Source: Vitrella brassicaformis
Lineage: Eukaryota; Sar; Vitrellaceae
DNA: 64,000 bases
NCBI GenBank assembly: GCA_001179505.1
Contig: CDMY01000887.1
Span: forward strand, 39,293 to 103,292
Direction: 5' to 3'
Made by a program: the position numbers and the translations under genes. The notes under the pieces are model-generated. The model made no database searches, was not told the DNA's origin, and saw nothing but the letters and a program-made list of their open reading frames with translations. This document shows, piece after piece, positions 47,247 through 59,835 of the stretch (its first letter is position 1; every line of letters begins with the position of its first letter).

Positions 47247-48457
47247 TAGGTGATAGTTGAGTCGACGTGGATGGGGCAGTATCTGTTCTCCGACAAGCGG
47301 AAGGCCGAGAACCAGACGGCCACGGCGATACGCATCTCGGCCAACGACCATGTCGTGTCAAACGTGGTAATATTCTCCGCCAAGGTCGCAGTGGTGGACA
47401 GGTACGGAACGCACGCCGAACGAAGTGTACGCCATGGACGGATGGATGGATGGATGTGACTGATGGGTGTGCGGTGTGTCGACCATCTGTTGGTTGCCAG
47501 GGGTGCGGGGAACACCTTTGTGGGTCTGCACAGCTGGAACGGATCTGGGACCTGCCTCAGTGAGTGCAGCTAGCTCATCATGCTGTGATGCGATTGAGAC
47601 AGTCAGTACCATGCAGGTGAGGTATCATTCATGTGTGTTGGTTGTGTCGTTGTGTCCCTCCAGTTTCACAAGGATACAACACGCGCATCCTGGGGAGGTA
47701 GGTCCATCCATCGATGGATGGCTCAGTCACCTCACCACCACCACCACTCACACACATGTCTGCCTGTGTGTCTGTGTGTCTGTGTGTCTGTGTGTGTGTG
47801 TTTGGTTTGGTGCAGCTACCCTGACTTCAACGACCTCATACTCATGAATCCCTACCACGTCACGGTGACCAACAGCTTCTTTCTCGGCGGGGCGCAGATC
47901 ATTCTAAAGGCCGACAGAGCCGGGGAGGACGGCGACACGAGGAGAGCCCCCACCATCGAGGTGAGTAAATGAACAATGAATGAGGTCTGCCGCTTCCCTC
48001 GTCCATGCCATGATGCTCACCTCACCCCTGTGTGTGTGTGTGTGTGTGTGTGTGTGGTGACTGACAGGGGTTGGTCGTGAGGGCCAACACCTTCGACTTC
48101 AGCGACGAGAGCATCATGCTGGTGGAGGGCAACTTCGACAGCGTCGAGGACACCTATATCGGCGCCAATGTGGTCTCCAAAAACATGACGGCCGTCAGCA
48201 CCTCGTCCGTGCGGCAGCTGCACCTCACCAATGCCACCAAATGGGACTTCGACTTCTCCGACGAGCTCTTGTTTCCGAGCATCCAGCGGGTGCAGTATTC
48301 GCTGGAGCTTGACGACGCGCAGCCGCTGGTGCGGCATGCGTCGCGGCCGGCCAAGGGCACACACGTGGTTGTCGAGACAGATGTGCCGGTGAGCGGCACC
48401 GTGACGGTGTGGGTGGACCAGAGCAAAATGTCACAGATGGGGGGGCTCTCGGCATGA
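46250..48457 (+). CDS. Secreted pectate-lyase-like right-handed beta-helix protein (QRT3/Pectate_lyase_3 type)
   Basis: Exons 46250-46737, 46800-47163, 47250-47401, 47501-47559, 47664-47697, 47816-47960 and 48068-48457, all in phase. A hydrophobic start (LSFSPPSLFFLLTV) is a probable signal peptide. The catalytic-type region opens with IKVDDYGGDPDGVADSTDAF, the usual N-terminal strand of Pectate_lyase_3/GH28-like helices, then VVISLDGGRYIVSKSVVIP and many short beta-strand repeats with Asn-rich turns (FSNLMLDGSN, VRANTFDFSDESIMLVEGN). Arabidopsis QRT3 is a polygalacturonase of this type. The substrate here may be a cell-wall polysaccharide. Catalytic residues are not certain. Confidence 0.75.
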
Positions 48458-49148
48458 CGGGCTGACAGACTCGATGACGAGGGAGCGACGGAAGGGGCAT
48501 TTGTCAAAGCAATCATGCGGTGTGTGGGTGTGCTCTGTGCGTGTGTGGGAGAGGGAATTCATATATCGACTAGAGAGCGGCTTTATTCAGGACTCCATTC
48601 ACCCACGAGTGGCGCTGACGTGTTGATTGGGTCAGAGACAGACAGACAGACAGACAGTGACAGTGACAGTGACAGTGAGGTGTATGAGAATGTGAGACTC
48701 TTTATTAGGTCACGAACGCGCACAGGGCCATGCACATCACATCAATGCACACATGGATGGACGGAGGGACCGACGGGTGGACGCAAGGATGTTCTGATTA
48801 GCGACATGACACACACACAACATGACATGACACGACTGACTAAACAGCACAGCCAGGGCGGATATATTTGCCGGCCGGCTGACCACTGTCACGCACGCAA
48901 CACGATGGATCGGATCGCATTGTGGTGGGATGCAGCTGGACTGTGTGTATGCGTATGCACGCTCCCACACACACACACACTCGCACGCCATGGCGTTACT
49001 AGCAGGAAGTGTGTGTGTCTGTCTGGGTGTGTGTGTCTGCTCATGGCCCTTCTCTCTCCGCCCCTCTGTCTGTCTGCCTGTAAAAAAGGGACATAGGCAA
49101 AAATCCCACACGAGGAATTCACATCGCTCGGTGGACGGATGGATGCGA

Positions 49149-49180
<32 letters not shown>

Positions 49181-50414
49181 CACAGCTGCGGTGATGCCAC
49201 ACAATGACGTGAGTGCCAAGAAGGTGACAAAAAGGCACTAAACCAATCGTCGAGGGATCGAGCAATCGATCCATCCATCCATGTGTGTTTGTGTATGTAT
49301 GTGTATGTATGTGTTACTGTGTGTGTGTATCGGACTGGCTGACGCATGGAGACACGTACCCACGGCCATATGCACCTACTGACCTACTGACCTACCCGCC
49401 CGACTATTCTCCTCTGCTAGCGCCTCTCTCTGCCCTTCCCCGCACGCACGCAGCACCCTTGGAGCACGAACACCTTGGGGTCAGTCATCATTCCTCACCA
49501 CCTGTCTGCCATATATGCCTATACCACGGTGATATACGTGACCCCAGCCCAATCTCCCAATCCCATGTCATGTGTGCCATAATCATATCCCCTCCGTATA
49601 CACAGGATGGATGGCTAGACTAGACAGGTAGATAGCTAGACGTCATTCATCGCCACATCGACACATCGACATAGACAGACAGACAGACAGACAGACAGAG
49701 AGGGAGGGAGGGAGCAAGGGATACAGCTGGATGGACGGATGGCGGGGATGTCGGCCGAACTGCACGCGCAATAGTCAGTCGCATCACAGATGCGATGCGT
49801 GCCACATGAAGGGTAAAGACTTCACAAAAGCAGCGGGCCCACGGGCCCGCCCCCACGGTGCGCGCGTGTGCATAGGTATGCATGTGCATGTCGCCCGCCC
49901 CGCCCCGCCCCGCCNNNNNNNNNNNNNNNNNNNNNNNNNNNNNNNNNNNNNNNNNNNNNNNNNNNNNNNNNNNNNNNNNNNNNNNNNNNNNNNNNNNNNN
50001 NNNNNNNNNNNNNNNNNNNNNNNNNNNNNNNNNNNNNNNNNNNNNNNNNNNNNNNNNNNNNNNNNNNNNNNNNNNNNNNNNNNNNNNNNNNNNNNNNNNN
50101 NNNNNNNNNNNNNNNNNNNNNNNNNNNNNNNNNNNNNNNNNNNNNNNNNNNNNNNNNNNNNNNNNNNNNNNNNNNNNNNNNNNNNNNNNNNNNNNNNNNN
50201 NNNNNNNNNNNNNNCCCGCCCCGCCCCAAAAGCTCAAGAAAAATGATGAAGCAAATACCTGCTGCAGCCATCATGGACTGATTCGTGCGATACACACCAC
50301 ACATACGGCCATACGCCATACACACATACACACACACACACATACTGACCCACCCACCCACCCACCCACCCAAAAGAAAGAAGGGAACGAAATCGATCGC
50401 TGCTCGACACGACA
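48458..50414. other. Convergent intergenic region with dense simple repeats
   Basis: Includes (GACA)n at about 48638-48658, (CAGTGA)n just after, (AC)n at about 49150-49166, (ATGT)n at about 49290-49320, and (GACA)n at about 49671-49698. No supported gene. Frames across the gap are artefacts. Confidence 0.55.
49915..50214. other. Assembly gap (300 N)
   Basis: Exactly 300 N flanked by (CCCCG)n repeats on both sides (tcgcccgccccgccccg before, cccgccccgcccc after). Confidence 0.95.
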
Positions 50415-53400
50415 TCAGAAAGGCATCCGCAGGTTGGTCAGCAGCGGGCCGTCCGCATCGGCGAGGAACCTCGCGTCAGCAACTGTGGTGGTCAAGTTGG
50501 CCTTGGGGAGGGGGAGGGGGAGGGAGGCGGGCTCGTTCTCGTTCTGCTCGTTCTCAGTCTCGTCATGCTCATGCAGCTCTCGCCTTTGCCGCCTTCTTCG
50601 CCTGGCCTCATGGTCGTAGAACTCATAGAAATCCACCCAGCTACACACACAGACAGACAGACAGACAGACACATCGCTTCAGTGTGCCCGTCGTCTCTCT
50701 CCTCCCACCGTCCCACCGTCCCACCGTCCCACGCACACACGCCGCCGACTGACTCACCCGTGTCCATAGTGAGCCCATGCGCTCGGCTGGGTGAAGCGGT
50801 CCTCTTTGCTGAGCTTGCAAGCCGTCCGCGTGACCTCATAGTCGAACGACAGACACCACGCTTGCTCCACACACCTGTCCGCGCACGCCTCGACCGTCAA
50901 GTCGTTGATCGTCTCCTCGTTGAAACCCCGCAGGGCGAACCCCGGATACCGCACAAAGTACCACAGGTTGGAATCCGCCGGAACAACGGGCTTCAATGGG
51001 TCGGGCCGACTGCCTGGCGGTGGGCTGCCCGGGGGGTCTCCTTCGCCTGGTGGGGGCTCTCCGGGTGTGGGGGTGGGTGTGGGGGTGGTGCTGCTGCCGC
51101 CGCCGTCCTGCTGTGGCGTGACGGTGACCTGCACGGCCATGTCGGCGAAGGCCACGTCGTTGCCGTGCATGCTGAAGAAGATCAGGCCCGTAAGCACGAC
51201 GTCGTCCTTCATCTCGGGGGTGGGATTGATCTCATATGCGACCTGGGCCGAGTGCCCGGGCGGGATCTCGCCCGAGGCTATGCTCTGACTGTCGCCTGTG
51301 ACCGTGACGGTATCGTCGCTGTCGCTGGTGGAGCTGAACTTGAACCAGGTGTCGACTTCGCTGGATTGGGGGTGGAAGGTGACGGCTGAGCGGGAGGTGG
51401 GGAAGCTCCCGGATGGCTCGAAGTCGACCTTCATGGTGCCGTCGAGGCTTGCCAGACCAACCTGACATCCAACAGCCATCCATCCATCCATCAGCGGCAA
51501 CCCCTGTGTGTGTGTGTGTGTGTGTGCGTGCATTGAAGGGTGGGTGGTGGGGGAAGGGTATGTGTCAGTCAGTCAGTCACCTGCGCCCAGGTGCCCCCGA
51601 CGCCCCCTGACCCCTCCATCTCGTTGTAGAAGAAATGGATGGCCCCCGTCTTCTCCAACACCACCTGGAAGGTAAAATGCGACGCCGGGTCGCCTGAACA
51701 CACACACGCGCACACACACACACACACACATACAGATGTGCAGACTCCTGTGGGGCTGTCTGTCCTTGTGTCAGCTGTCCGTCGGCTGATTGACTGACTA
51801 GAACTAACCGAAGTGCCTGAGGTCTTGCCACTGGACGACCACCTCGCTCTCCGTGTGGTAGACCCATACATCGGCGTCCGCCTTGCCGACCAGCGTCAGG
51901 TCACACCAGTACGGAGCTATCACCTACACACACACACCCACACGCACACACACACACACACACTTGTGTCCGTGTCAGACTCTCCTTGTGCCATTATTCA
52001 TGGGCTCAGTCGGTGTCAGTGGCTGGGATTGTCCCGACCGCCTTGAGTCCATCGGCTTTGCCGAGGCCTGGTTCGTTTGCCCGGTCGGCTTCGAAGTCCC
52101 ATGCCTTGAATGTGATGAAGCCGTTGGTGCAGATGTACATGACCTCATGGTCCTCGCCCCAAAAGTGAAAGGGGAAGGGCAGCATCACCTCAGCCACGGC
52201 GTCGTCCTCATCTGTCCAGTCCACACACACAACACACACACACCGACAGACAGGTCGCTCCATTCTCCTCCTTGTTGTTTTGTTTGCCGGGGAGGGAGGG
52301 CGTTCTCACTTGAGAGCATGAGCCTCCGCTGCTCGGCCATTTTCCCGGTGGAAGCGTCGTTCCATGCGAAGGCGGGCATGGCCTCCTTCCTGTCGTTGCG
52401 GGCGATGAAGTAGCCGTCGACGGTGGCGTTCATCTGCCGGTAGAGGGCCCTGTTGGTGGGCACGAACATCATTTCGTAAGTCATCGCGGTGCCCCCGCCG
52501 TTGGTGATCTGACCATGGGCGACACACACACACACACACACACAGGCACACGCCACGCACAATGAATGTGTGTGTGTTGGGTGAGAGGTGAGAGGTGAGA
52601 GGCCCACCTCGATATGTGTGTCGTCGGAGGCACTCATAGAGCCGGTCTCGTGGACGACTGCGGGCGGGCTGAGGGTCGTGTTGGTGGTCACGGCGTGCAG
52701 CTCGATCTGGTAGGCCTTGCCGCCCTCCTCGTTGGTCTCAATTTCCAACGTCGTCGTGATCTCGGCAGCCTGCATCCGGAAGAATCCCATCTGACACACA
52801 CACACACACACACATACATGCACCTCGGTCAACCCACCCATCCCATCTAATGAATGCGTGTGTCGCGTGTCCCGTAGCACCCATAGCACCTGAACGCCGT
52901 CGACTTCGTTGCCGGGCTCAACCATGATCGTTGTCGCTGGCATCGAGGGGTTGGAGATAAAGTCCATGTAGTTGCCACCCGTGAATCGCAGGACCTTCAC
53001 CTCGAGCGTCTCACCCCCGTCGTTGGCAAACGAGATGTACTTGACGAACATTGGCACACCAGTGGCGCCACTCCCCAGATCCATATACGCGGGCAGGTCA
53101 CGCAACTGCGGGCCGGTGTTGCCGTCAGGGGGCTGAGAGGGCGAGGGCGTTTCTGTGGGGGGCGCTCCTGTCCTGGGAGTGCCTGTCGTTGCTGGTGGCT
53201 CTGTCGACGGCAGTGGCACCTCGGGGGGCTGCTGTGTGGGGGCTACGGGGGGGTCAGTGGGCGGCGCCATGCTTGGCGCGGCTGTGGGCGGCGCCATGCT
53301 TGGCGCGGCTGTGGGCGGCGCCATGCTTGGCGCGGCTGTGGGCGGTTGTGTTGGGGCCGTTGTGGGTGGGGCGCCCGTCTGCTGGATGTCCGCTCGCACT

Positions 53401-56400
53401 GTGACGTTGACCGCGGCTTGGTCGACCTCACTGCCCGCGGCGTTCTCGGCCGATACCACGATCTGCGCGCTGATCGAGGGAGAAGCGTACACACACACAC
53501 ACACACACACGCGGGCATAGACCTGGGTGGGTGAGAATGGGTGGGCAAAAATGAGACTCACACGTATGTGCCGTCCATTTTGGGGCTGAGTATGACGGGG
53601 ATGTTGATCTGCCCGCCCGCGGGAAGGTCTGAGGGCACGTTGAAGGTGTCCAAGATAGAGATCCACCCGCCGCTGCTGTAGCTGTCGGCCACCGAGGCCG
53701 CCGCGTCGAGCAGGCCCTCCGACACGCACTTGCCCTCCAGCTGATCGAGCTTTTGCACCGTATCCATGATCAGCTTCTTCACCTGATCAGACAGGACCCA
53801 TAAGTGGGGGATGGGGCTGTGTTGTGTTGTCGCATTCATTCTTTCTTACGTCTGGGTAGTTGAGTGAGGGGTTGACCTCCCAGACAAGTGCCACGGCGCC
53901 CGCGACGTGTGGGGCGGCCATGCTGGTGCCGCTGAGGTCGGTGTACTGATTTCCAGGCTGGCAGCTGGCGATGTTCACACCTGCATCGGTAGGTAGAGCG
54001 AGGGACGATGCGATGCGCGGGTTTTAGCCTGTCTCTCTCTCTCTCTCTCTCTCTCGATGTGTGGCTACCAGGCGCGCAGATGTCGACTTTGGTCGCCCCA
54101 TAGTTGGTGAACTGTGGCGTCACGCCACTCTCTGCTAAGGCCATCACCTGACCCACACACACGCGTCATCGAGACGGACTTGCCAGCCAATAGGCGCGTG
54201 TGTGTGGCCATGTATTGTATTGTATGCGCCCATACCGAGATGACGCACTCGCCGTCATAGTTGGCAGGGTAGAATGCCGTTGCGTCGTTGTCCGTGCCCT
54301 CGTTGCCCGCCGCCGCCACAAACATGATGTCGCTGTTGCAGCACTCCTGCACAGCAGTTTCCATCGCCTGAAGACACATCACATCCGTCCCATTGCACAT
54401 GTGGCAGGGCGGCTGGTTGGTTGCTCACGGCCGAGGATCCGCCGCCTCCCCAGCTGTTGTTGAGAATCTTGGCCTTCTTCGTAATGGCATACTCGACCGC
54501 CTTCACGGCGTTGCTCACCGACCCCTGCACACGCACAGCCAAGGCACCACACCCACATACAGGGAGAGTGACCTATTCGGTTATGGTGTTCACGGCAAGC
54601 TCAGTGGCGTACCGATCCCGATGCTTCCAGGAACTTGAGGGCCATTATCTTGGTGCTCGAGCCGTACGCCACACCCACAATTCCCTTGGCGTTGCCGCCC
54701 TCAGCCTGAGATACACACACACACACATATATATACACACCCACACATTCAAACAGAGAGAGAGAGAGAGAGAACGAGATGGATGGATGGGTGGGTGGAT
54801 GGGTGGGTGCAGACGGTGTCAGTGCGCATGGAATGCTTTGCAAGTCACCATGATGGTGCCAGCGCAGTGGGTTCCGTGTCCCTCGTCGTCGGCAGGGTCG
54901 TTATCGTCGTTGGCAAAGTCCCAGCCGTACACGTCATCCACGAAACCGTTACCTGTGCCACAGACGAAGAAGAAACAAGGCTAGGTCGATGTCCCATTCC
55001 CTCCTCGTCCGTCTGGCATACCATCATCATCCTCGCCGTTGTCCGGGATCTCATCCGGGTTGACCCACATCACGTTCTGGAGGTCCTCATGGTTGTAGTC
55101 CACACCCGTGTCTATAACACCCACAATGTGCCCCGTCCCCTGCGCCCTCTCTCCCGACAGCGTCCCGCCCAGAGTGCTGTCCACTATGCTCCACGCTTCC
55201 GTCGCCTGGATGTCAATCCCGGTGTTGGCCTGGTTCTGTAGGCCCCACAGCGACCCGTCCGCGAACAGGGGATCGTTCGGCTCTTTCCCAGTGTACTGGT
55301 CTGCATCAGCAACAGGAGCCAGCTGGCCCCCCACCCCGCCGCACGAGAGATTGCCGCTGATGCAGTCGTCGAGAAGGGGCACCTGGTGGTCGACCTGGTA
55401 GAGCTGGATGTAGCTGTCGGCTGTGGGGGGCGGGCCTAACGAGAGGCTCGACGCGTTCTGCTCTGACGAGGGGATGCTCGTGGACTGCTTCTTGAGCCGG
55501 GGAGGCGTGCTCTTGGGGGGCGTCTTGGGCGACGCGGCGCCCACGTGTCGGTACTGCAGGGCCTGCAAATCGCGGTCGGGCTGCCGAAGGTTCTCCTTTA
55601 CCCAGGGAGAAAACGCATAAGTAGGCCTGCAGCACAACACGAATCCATCCGTCCACAGTCATCAAAATCCATGACCTCTTCCTTCCTCTGGTGCGCATGG
55701 CATGGCATGGCATGGATGGATGTCTGTGGAGTGAGTGGACTTGTCACTCCTCTCCTCACGTAGTATCGACGGGTTCCAGTCCGCCGCGGCCATGTGAGGC
55801 GATGCGCACGGTCTGGTCGAATTCGCAGAAGACGACGTCTTCGCTGCTGCAGGCGGCCTTGACGAAGGCCTTAACGTCCCCATCCGTGGCGAAATCCATG
55901 ATGTCCATGTTGAGCCGCTTCAGGTACTTGTAGTTCTGCACCGTCGACGCGTAGCTCGGCGCGTTAAGGCCGCCCGCCAGATCTGTTTGCTGCCTCAACG
56001 CCTGCACACACAGAGAGGGAGGGTTGCTCCTGATTGAATGCTCTGGTCTTGATGACCTACGTCATCGATGCTGGTGCGCCCGGCGGTGGGGTCGTCCCTC
56101 CACTTGACCATGAACCGCTCGCCCTTCTTCTGGTCCACCAATGCCACCATGTCATCCGGGCTCAGCTGGCTCCTCATGTCGGGCGCCCCGCTGCCCTTGG
56201 GCTGGTACGCCGCATTCGCCACCGACGCGTAGATGTTGAGCGCCTCGGCCTCGTTGTTGACCACACTCACTTCGACCGTCTTCTCCTCGCCCGATATGAT
56301 GTCCTCATCGAACCCTTCCGGGGTGACTGCGATTCCTCCCGCTTGACCAGCCGTGAGGACCGAAGACTGCAGAAGGAGGGTGGCGAGCAGTAGAAAGGCG

Positions 56401-56531
56401 GCAGGGAGCCAGCGTGGCCTCATGGCTTGTGTGTTTGGGGTGTTTGGGGTGTTTGGGGTGTCTGGGGCTGCCTTTGCTTCTGCTGTTTCTGCAGTGTCCG
56501 GCGCGCGTGTGGGTGCTGGGGAGGTCGCCAT
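50415..56531 (-). CDS. Secreted subtilisin-like serine protease with PAN/apple domain
   Basis: Many exons on the minus strand. ATG 56423 gives a strong signal peptide (RWLPAAFLLLATLLLQSSVLTAG). ATG 56531 would add 36 residues with TPN repeats. A propeptide region follows (about 56300-55760). The peptidase S8 triad is complete: VIDTGVDYNHEDL (Asp, about 55085-55125), DEGHGTHCAGTIM (His, about 54845-54890) and SGTSMAAPHVAGA (Ser, about 53895-53935), with oxyanion Asn in FVAAAGNEG. After the catalytic domain are beta-rich regions, a linker with three 27-nt repeats (APSMAPPTA, 53261-53345), and a PAN/apple-like domain (LTVEACADRCVEQAWCLSFDY, about 50810-50910). A very basic then Glu/Asn-rich tail ends at 50415. 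Likely extracellular or in an endomembrane compartment. The exact number of introns was not resolved. Confidence 0.83.
53261..53345 (-). repeat. Three 27-nt coding repeats in subtilase linker
   Basis: The unit gtgggcggcgccatgcttgg plus cgcggct is repeated about three times in tandem. On the coding strand it gives repeated A-P-S-M-A-P-P-T-A. It keeps frame. Confidence 0.85.
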
Positions 56532-56655
56532 GCTTTGTAGCGTCCGCGAGCGCCTCGCCCGCAGGTTCCTTCCCCTTTTTCACCCTCCCCAGTTTGTTGG
56601 TGTACTATTATTTCGTCCGCCGCCGTTGATTGAGTCGCAGGCGCAAGAAAGAAAC
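56532..56655. promoter_or_regulatory. Divergent promoter region, subtilase / Nudix genes
   Basis: 124 bp (or 232 bp if the subtilase starts at 56423) between divergent starts. No clear TATA box. Confidence 0.35.
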
Positions 56656-57310
56656 ATGAATGCGCTGGACGCCACTTCCCCAGCCACGCTCTCCGTGGAC
56701 AAGAGGGCAATCACAAAAGTGTCCCTCGTCATCCTTCCTCTCGACATTACCGGGAAGAAGCTGTGTCTGTACTTCCACAAGGAAGGGCCTCACCAGGGCA
56801 AGTATCTCGGGGTGTGGGGCAGCGCAACCAAGGGCGAGACTGTCCTGCAGGCCGCACACCGCATCCTGAAGGACGAGGCTTCGCTTGAGTCTGACGCAAT
56901 CGTGGTGGTTGGGATGAACAGCTTCATCCAGCCTGTGGATGATGAAGGGTCAGTGGAGGAGTGGCTGGAGTACTCAGTGGTCGCCAGGGGCGTCAGGGGC
57001 ACACCAAAGTCGACGTCTGCACTGGAGCCATCCTGGGTCGACGTCGAGGTGGGTGAGGCGACACATCCCCAGTGGCCATGGAGGAGGTACATACGTGCGT
57101 GTGTCTCGTGGCAATCAGGCCATTCCCTACGACAAGATGTGGGCTGACGACTTCCACTGGTTCCCGCCGGCTCTGCAGGGCACCCCGTTTGTCGCCGTGT
57201 GGCAGTTCGTCAACTCACAAGACAACAAGATGGAGCAATACGACATCCGACACGTGGCACAAGAGGAGCTGCAGCGCCGGACTGCAGCAGCTGAGCAGCT
57301 CTTCCTGTAA
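56656..57310 (+). CDS. MTH1/NUDT1-like Nudix-fold protein with altered Nudix box
   Basis: Two exons, 56656-57048 and 57119-57310, encode about 194 residues. The order of features follows MTH1: TKVSLVILPLDITGKKLCL, KYLGVWGSATKGE, the Nudix helix, then IPYDKMWADDFHWFPPALQG, which closely matches the MTH1 segment IPFKDMWPDDSYWFP. MTH1 hydrolyses oxidised purine dNTPs such as 8-oxo-dGTP. The Nudix box reads G-x5-E-x7-R-I-L-K-D-E, so the first Glu of REUXEE is Ile and the second is Asp. Activity is therefore uncertain. There is no leader peptide, so it is probably cytosolic or nuclear. Confidence 0.8.
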
Positions 57311-57624
57311 GGGAGTGCGTTCGTGCGTGCATGTGTGTGTGCGTCATGGACCGTTCGCTGAGTGAGGCAAAAATTCAACCCGTCATTTGTCGTCGCGCAT
57401 CGTGTCTGTCTCTCTGTCTGTCATTGGTGCCTGCCTGCCTGCCGGTCTCTCTGTCCGTCCGTGAGGGCATGCAGCCGTCCGTCCATCTACTTGACAGATA
57501 AAATACAGAGGCATGGATGCCATCCATGCCATGCGACTGATATCTACGAGTAGTGAGTGAGTGACCGGAAAAACAGTCAATCCATCTCTTCCTCCTCCTC
57601 CCCCTCCATCTTCATTCACTTCAC
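57311..57624. other. Short convergent intergenic region
   Basis: About 310 bp between converging 3' ends, with (CTGT)n and (CTGC)n patches at about 57405-57445. No gene. Confidence 0.6.
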
Positions 57625-59665
57625 CTATGCCGTTGTGGCCGCGGCCTCTGCACCCAAAGCACCCACACACACATACACGAGGGAGGGACAGTCAGACAGA
57701 CACTACACATCCCTGCCCTGTGTGGGTGGTGTGTGTTGGGTACGGTACCTTCTTTCTTGGGCATCGCTGCCTCGAGGTTTGCATTGGCGAAATCCCAGTT
57801 GACGAGGTTCCAGAAAGCTGCACACACCGCCCCGCAACCAGAAAGGACACAGGGTGAGGCTGTGTCTGTTTGATTGTGCTGTGGGTAGTGTGTCACCCCC
57901 CACCCACCGTCAAGGAAGGCTGGCCGTGCGTTCCTGTAGTCGATGTAGTAGGCATGCTCCCACACAGAGACGCACAGAATGGGTGTGCCAAGGTTCTCCC
58001 TGCCAACCAACCAACACGACAAAGCATATATTATCTTGTTCGTTGCCCATCCCATCCCGCCCTGTCTGTCTGTCTCTCTCTCTCACTTGACGGGGTTTGA
58101 CGCGTCGTGTGTGCCGACCACATCCAGCTTGCCGTCCTTCAGCACTACCCACGCCCAGCCGGAGCCGAAGTGGTCTGAGCAAGGAGGGAGGCAAGAACCA
58201 AACACAAGAACCAAACACACACACACACACACATCAGAAACCGCTGCCCTCCCTCCCTCCTTTCGGTGTGCCTGTCTTACTGGCGGCGACTTCGTTGAAC
58301 TTGGTCTTGAGTGCGTCGAAGCCGCCGAAGTCCTCCTGGATCTTCTCGGCTATCGCGCCGCGGGGCAGGCCGCCACCGTTGTAGATCTGAGTGGGTGGAC
58401 ACACAGCGGCGTGGGTCTGCGCTGTGCTGTGCTGTGTGTGGTGTGGTGTGGTGTGGCTGTCTGTACCTTTGATGTGATGGATTTCCAGTAGAAGTTGTGG
58501 TTCCAGACTTGGGCTGAAGGAAGGCACACATGATATATTGTGTGCGCGCGCCTCTGTGTGTGTATGTGTGTGTGTGTGTGTGTGTCTGTGGCGGACCAGC
58601 ATTGTTGAAGACGGCACCGTCGGCAGTCTTGACCAGCTCTGCAGAGAGGAAGTATAACACAGGCAAAACGACAGATGAGGCGTGCCTTCTCCTTGTCATC
58701 AATCTGACCCTCGAGGGATTTGCTGGCGATCGCTGGGGTCTCCTTGGCAAGTTCTGCACCACCGACAACACACCCACACACAATGAATGCACTATTCTCG
58801 TCGTTCGCTGCTTCACATCGCAAGCCCTGACTGACCGTTGAGCGTCCGCACGTAATTGGCGTGGTGTTTGGAGTACTGGTACTCGACGTTGTCCTTGCTA
58901 AGATATGGGGCGAGCGTGTCCACACCCTGTCCGTAGATGCAGCCACTCACTCATGCGTACGCCCATCGCCGAGCGGTTGTGTAAGCGTCTGTCTGTCTGA
59001 CTGACTGTTTCTGCTTCTTACGAAGTCCAGCTGTGGGAGTGAGAACGGCTTTGCATCGATGAGGTCATCGACGCCCCACTCGGCATAGATCTCTTCGGTG
59101 CCCTTCCTCGCGATGCGCTTGCTCGCCACCTCCTGCAGCTCATCGTAGCTCAACGGAATGCCCTGAAACCCAGCCTGAACACACACACACACAAACAGAG
59201 ATGCAATGCTCCCAGCGCTCCCCTCCCTGAACCGTGCCGGGTAGGTCTGCATCATCACATGTATCACCTGGTCGGCGTCCCATGGCGACCAGAGCAGGTA
59301 GACCTTCTCACCGGCCTTCTCCTTCTCCGCAGCGATCTTCTTGTTCTCCTCATCGATCGCCGGGGTGGACCAGGCGAACCCGCCTGCGCCCATCTGAGGG
59401 GTCAGACGTGACCGTGATGCGACAGAGGAGGTGGAAGAGGCCCTCAGCCGGGCGGGCGAGACGAAGGCATCCAGCCGAGCGCCAAGCGCTAAAGCAGATC
59501 AAATCAGACACACAGACAAGCAGAGAGGTACACATGAGTGTGCGCGTGAATCATCAGCAGTGTGAGGCCTTACAGGCAGGCAGGCAGGAAGGCAATGTGT
59601 TATGTGTTTGTTCACTCACCGTTTGAGAGGAGCGCGAAAGCGCACACAGCGATGATGGACTTCAT
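57625..59665 (-). CDS. Iron superoxide dismutase-like protein with plastid-type bipartite leader; two metal ligands replaced
   Basis: Twelve exons, all in phase: 59665-59620, 59488-59268, 59174-59022, 58926-58836, 58753-58709, 58638-58597, 58513-58467, 58386-58281, 58174-58087, 57999-57908, 57817-57749 and 57647-57625. The leader is a signal peptide ([18 protein letters not shown]) followed by [20 protein letters not shown], a Ser/Arg-rich transit-like part. An extra region of about 100 residues precedes the SOD fold. The SOD part is full length and Fe-type ([45 protein letters not shown]). Compared with E. coli SodB, the ligand His in EYHYGKHH is Gln (EYQYSKHH) and the ligand Asp in VDVWEH is Ser (VSVWEH). 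The other two ligand His are kept. Probably a pseudoenzyme or an enzyme with changed metal chemistry. Confidence 0.88.
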
Positions 59666-59835
59666 TGCCAAGCAACCACACTGCCGGGCCACCCACTAAC
59701 CCCTCAAAGCCTCTGCTGCCTCTGCCTTGCAGATCTCCACGTCAGCTCCGTTTACACCTCATTGGTAAGCTCGCAGATTGGCTGCTCCGAGAGGCCCTGC
59801 TTCCTGCTTCCCTACCAGCTCTGTAAGGCTCCAGG
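59666..59835. promoter_or_regulatory. Shared divergent promoter, FeSOD-like / light-harvesting genes
   Basis: 170 bp between start codons of two genes whose products both carry complex-plastid leaders. Contains cagctccgtttacacctcat and other CT-rich stretches. No TATA box. Confidence 0.5.

Noticed and set aside
49647-50619. Open frames running across the 300-N gap
   Set aside because: They exist only because N bases do not break the frame.
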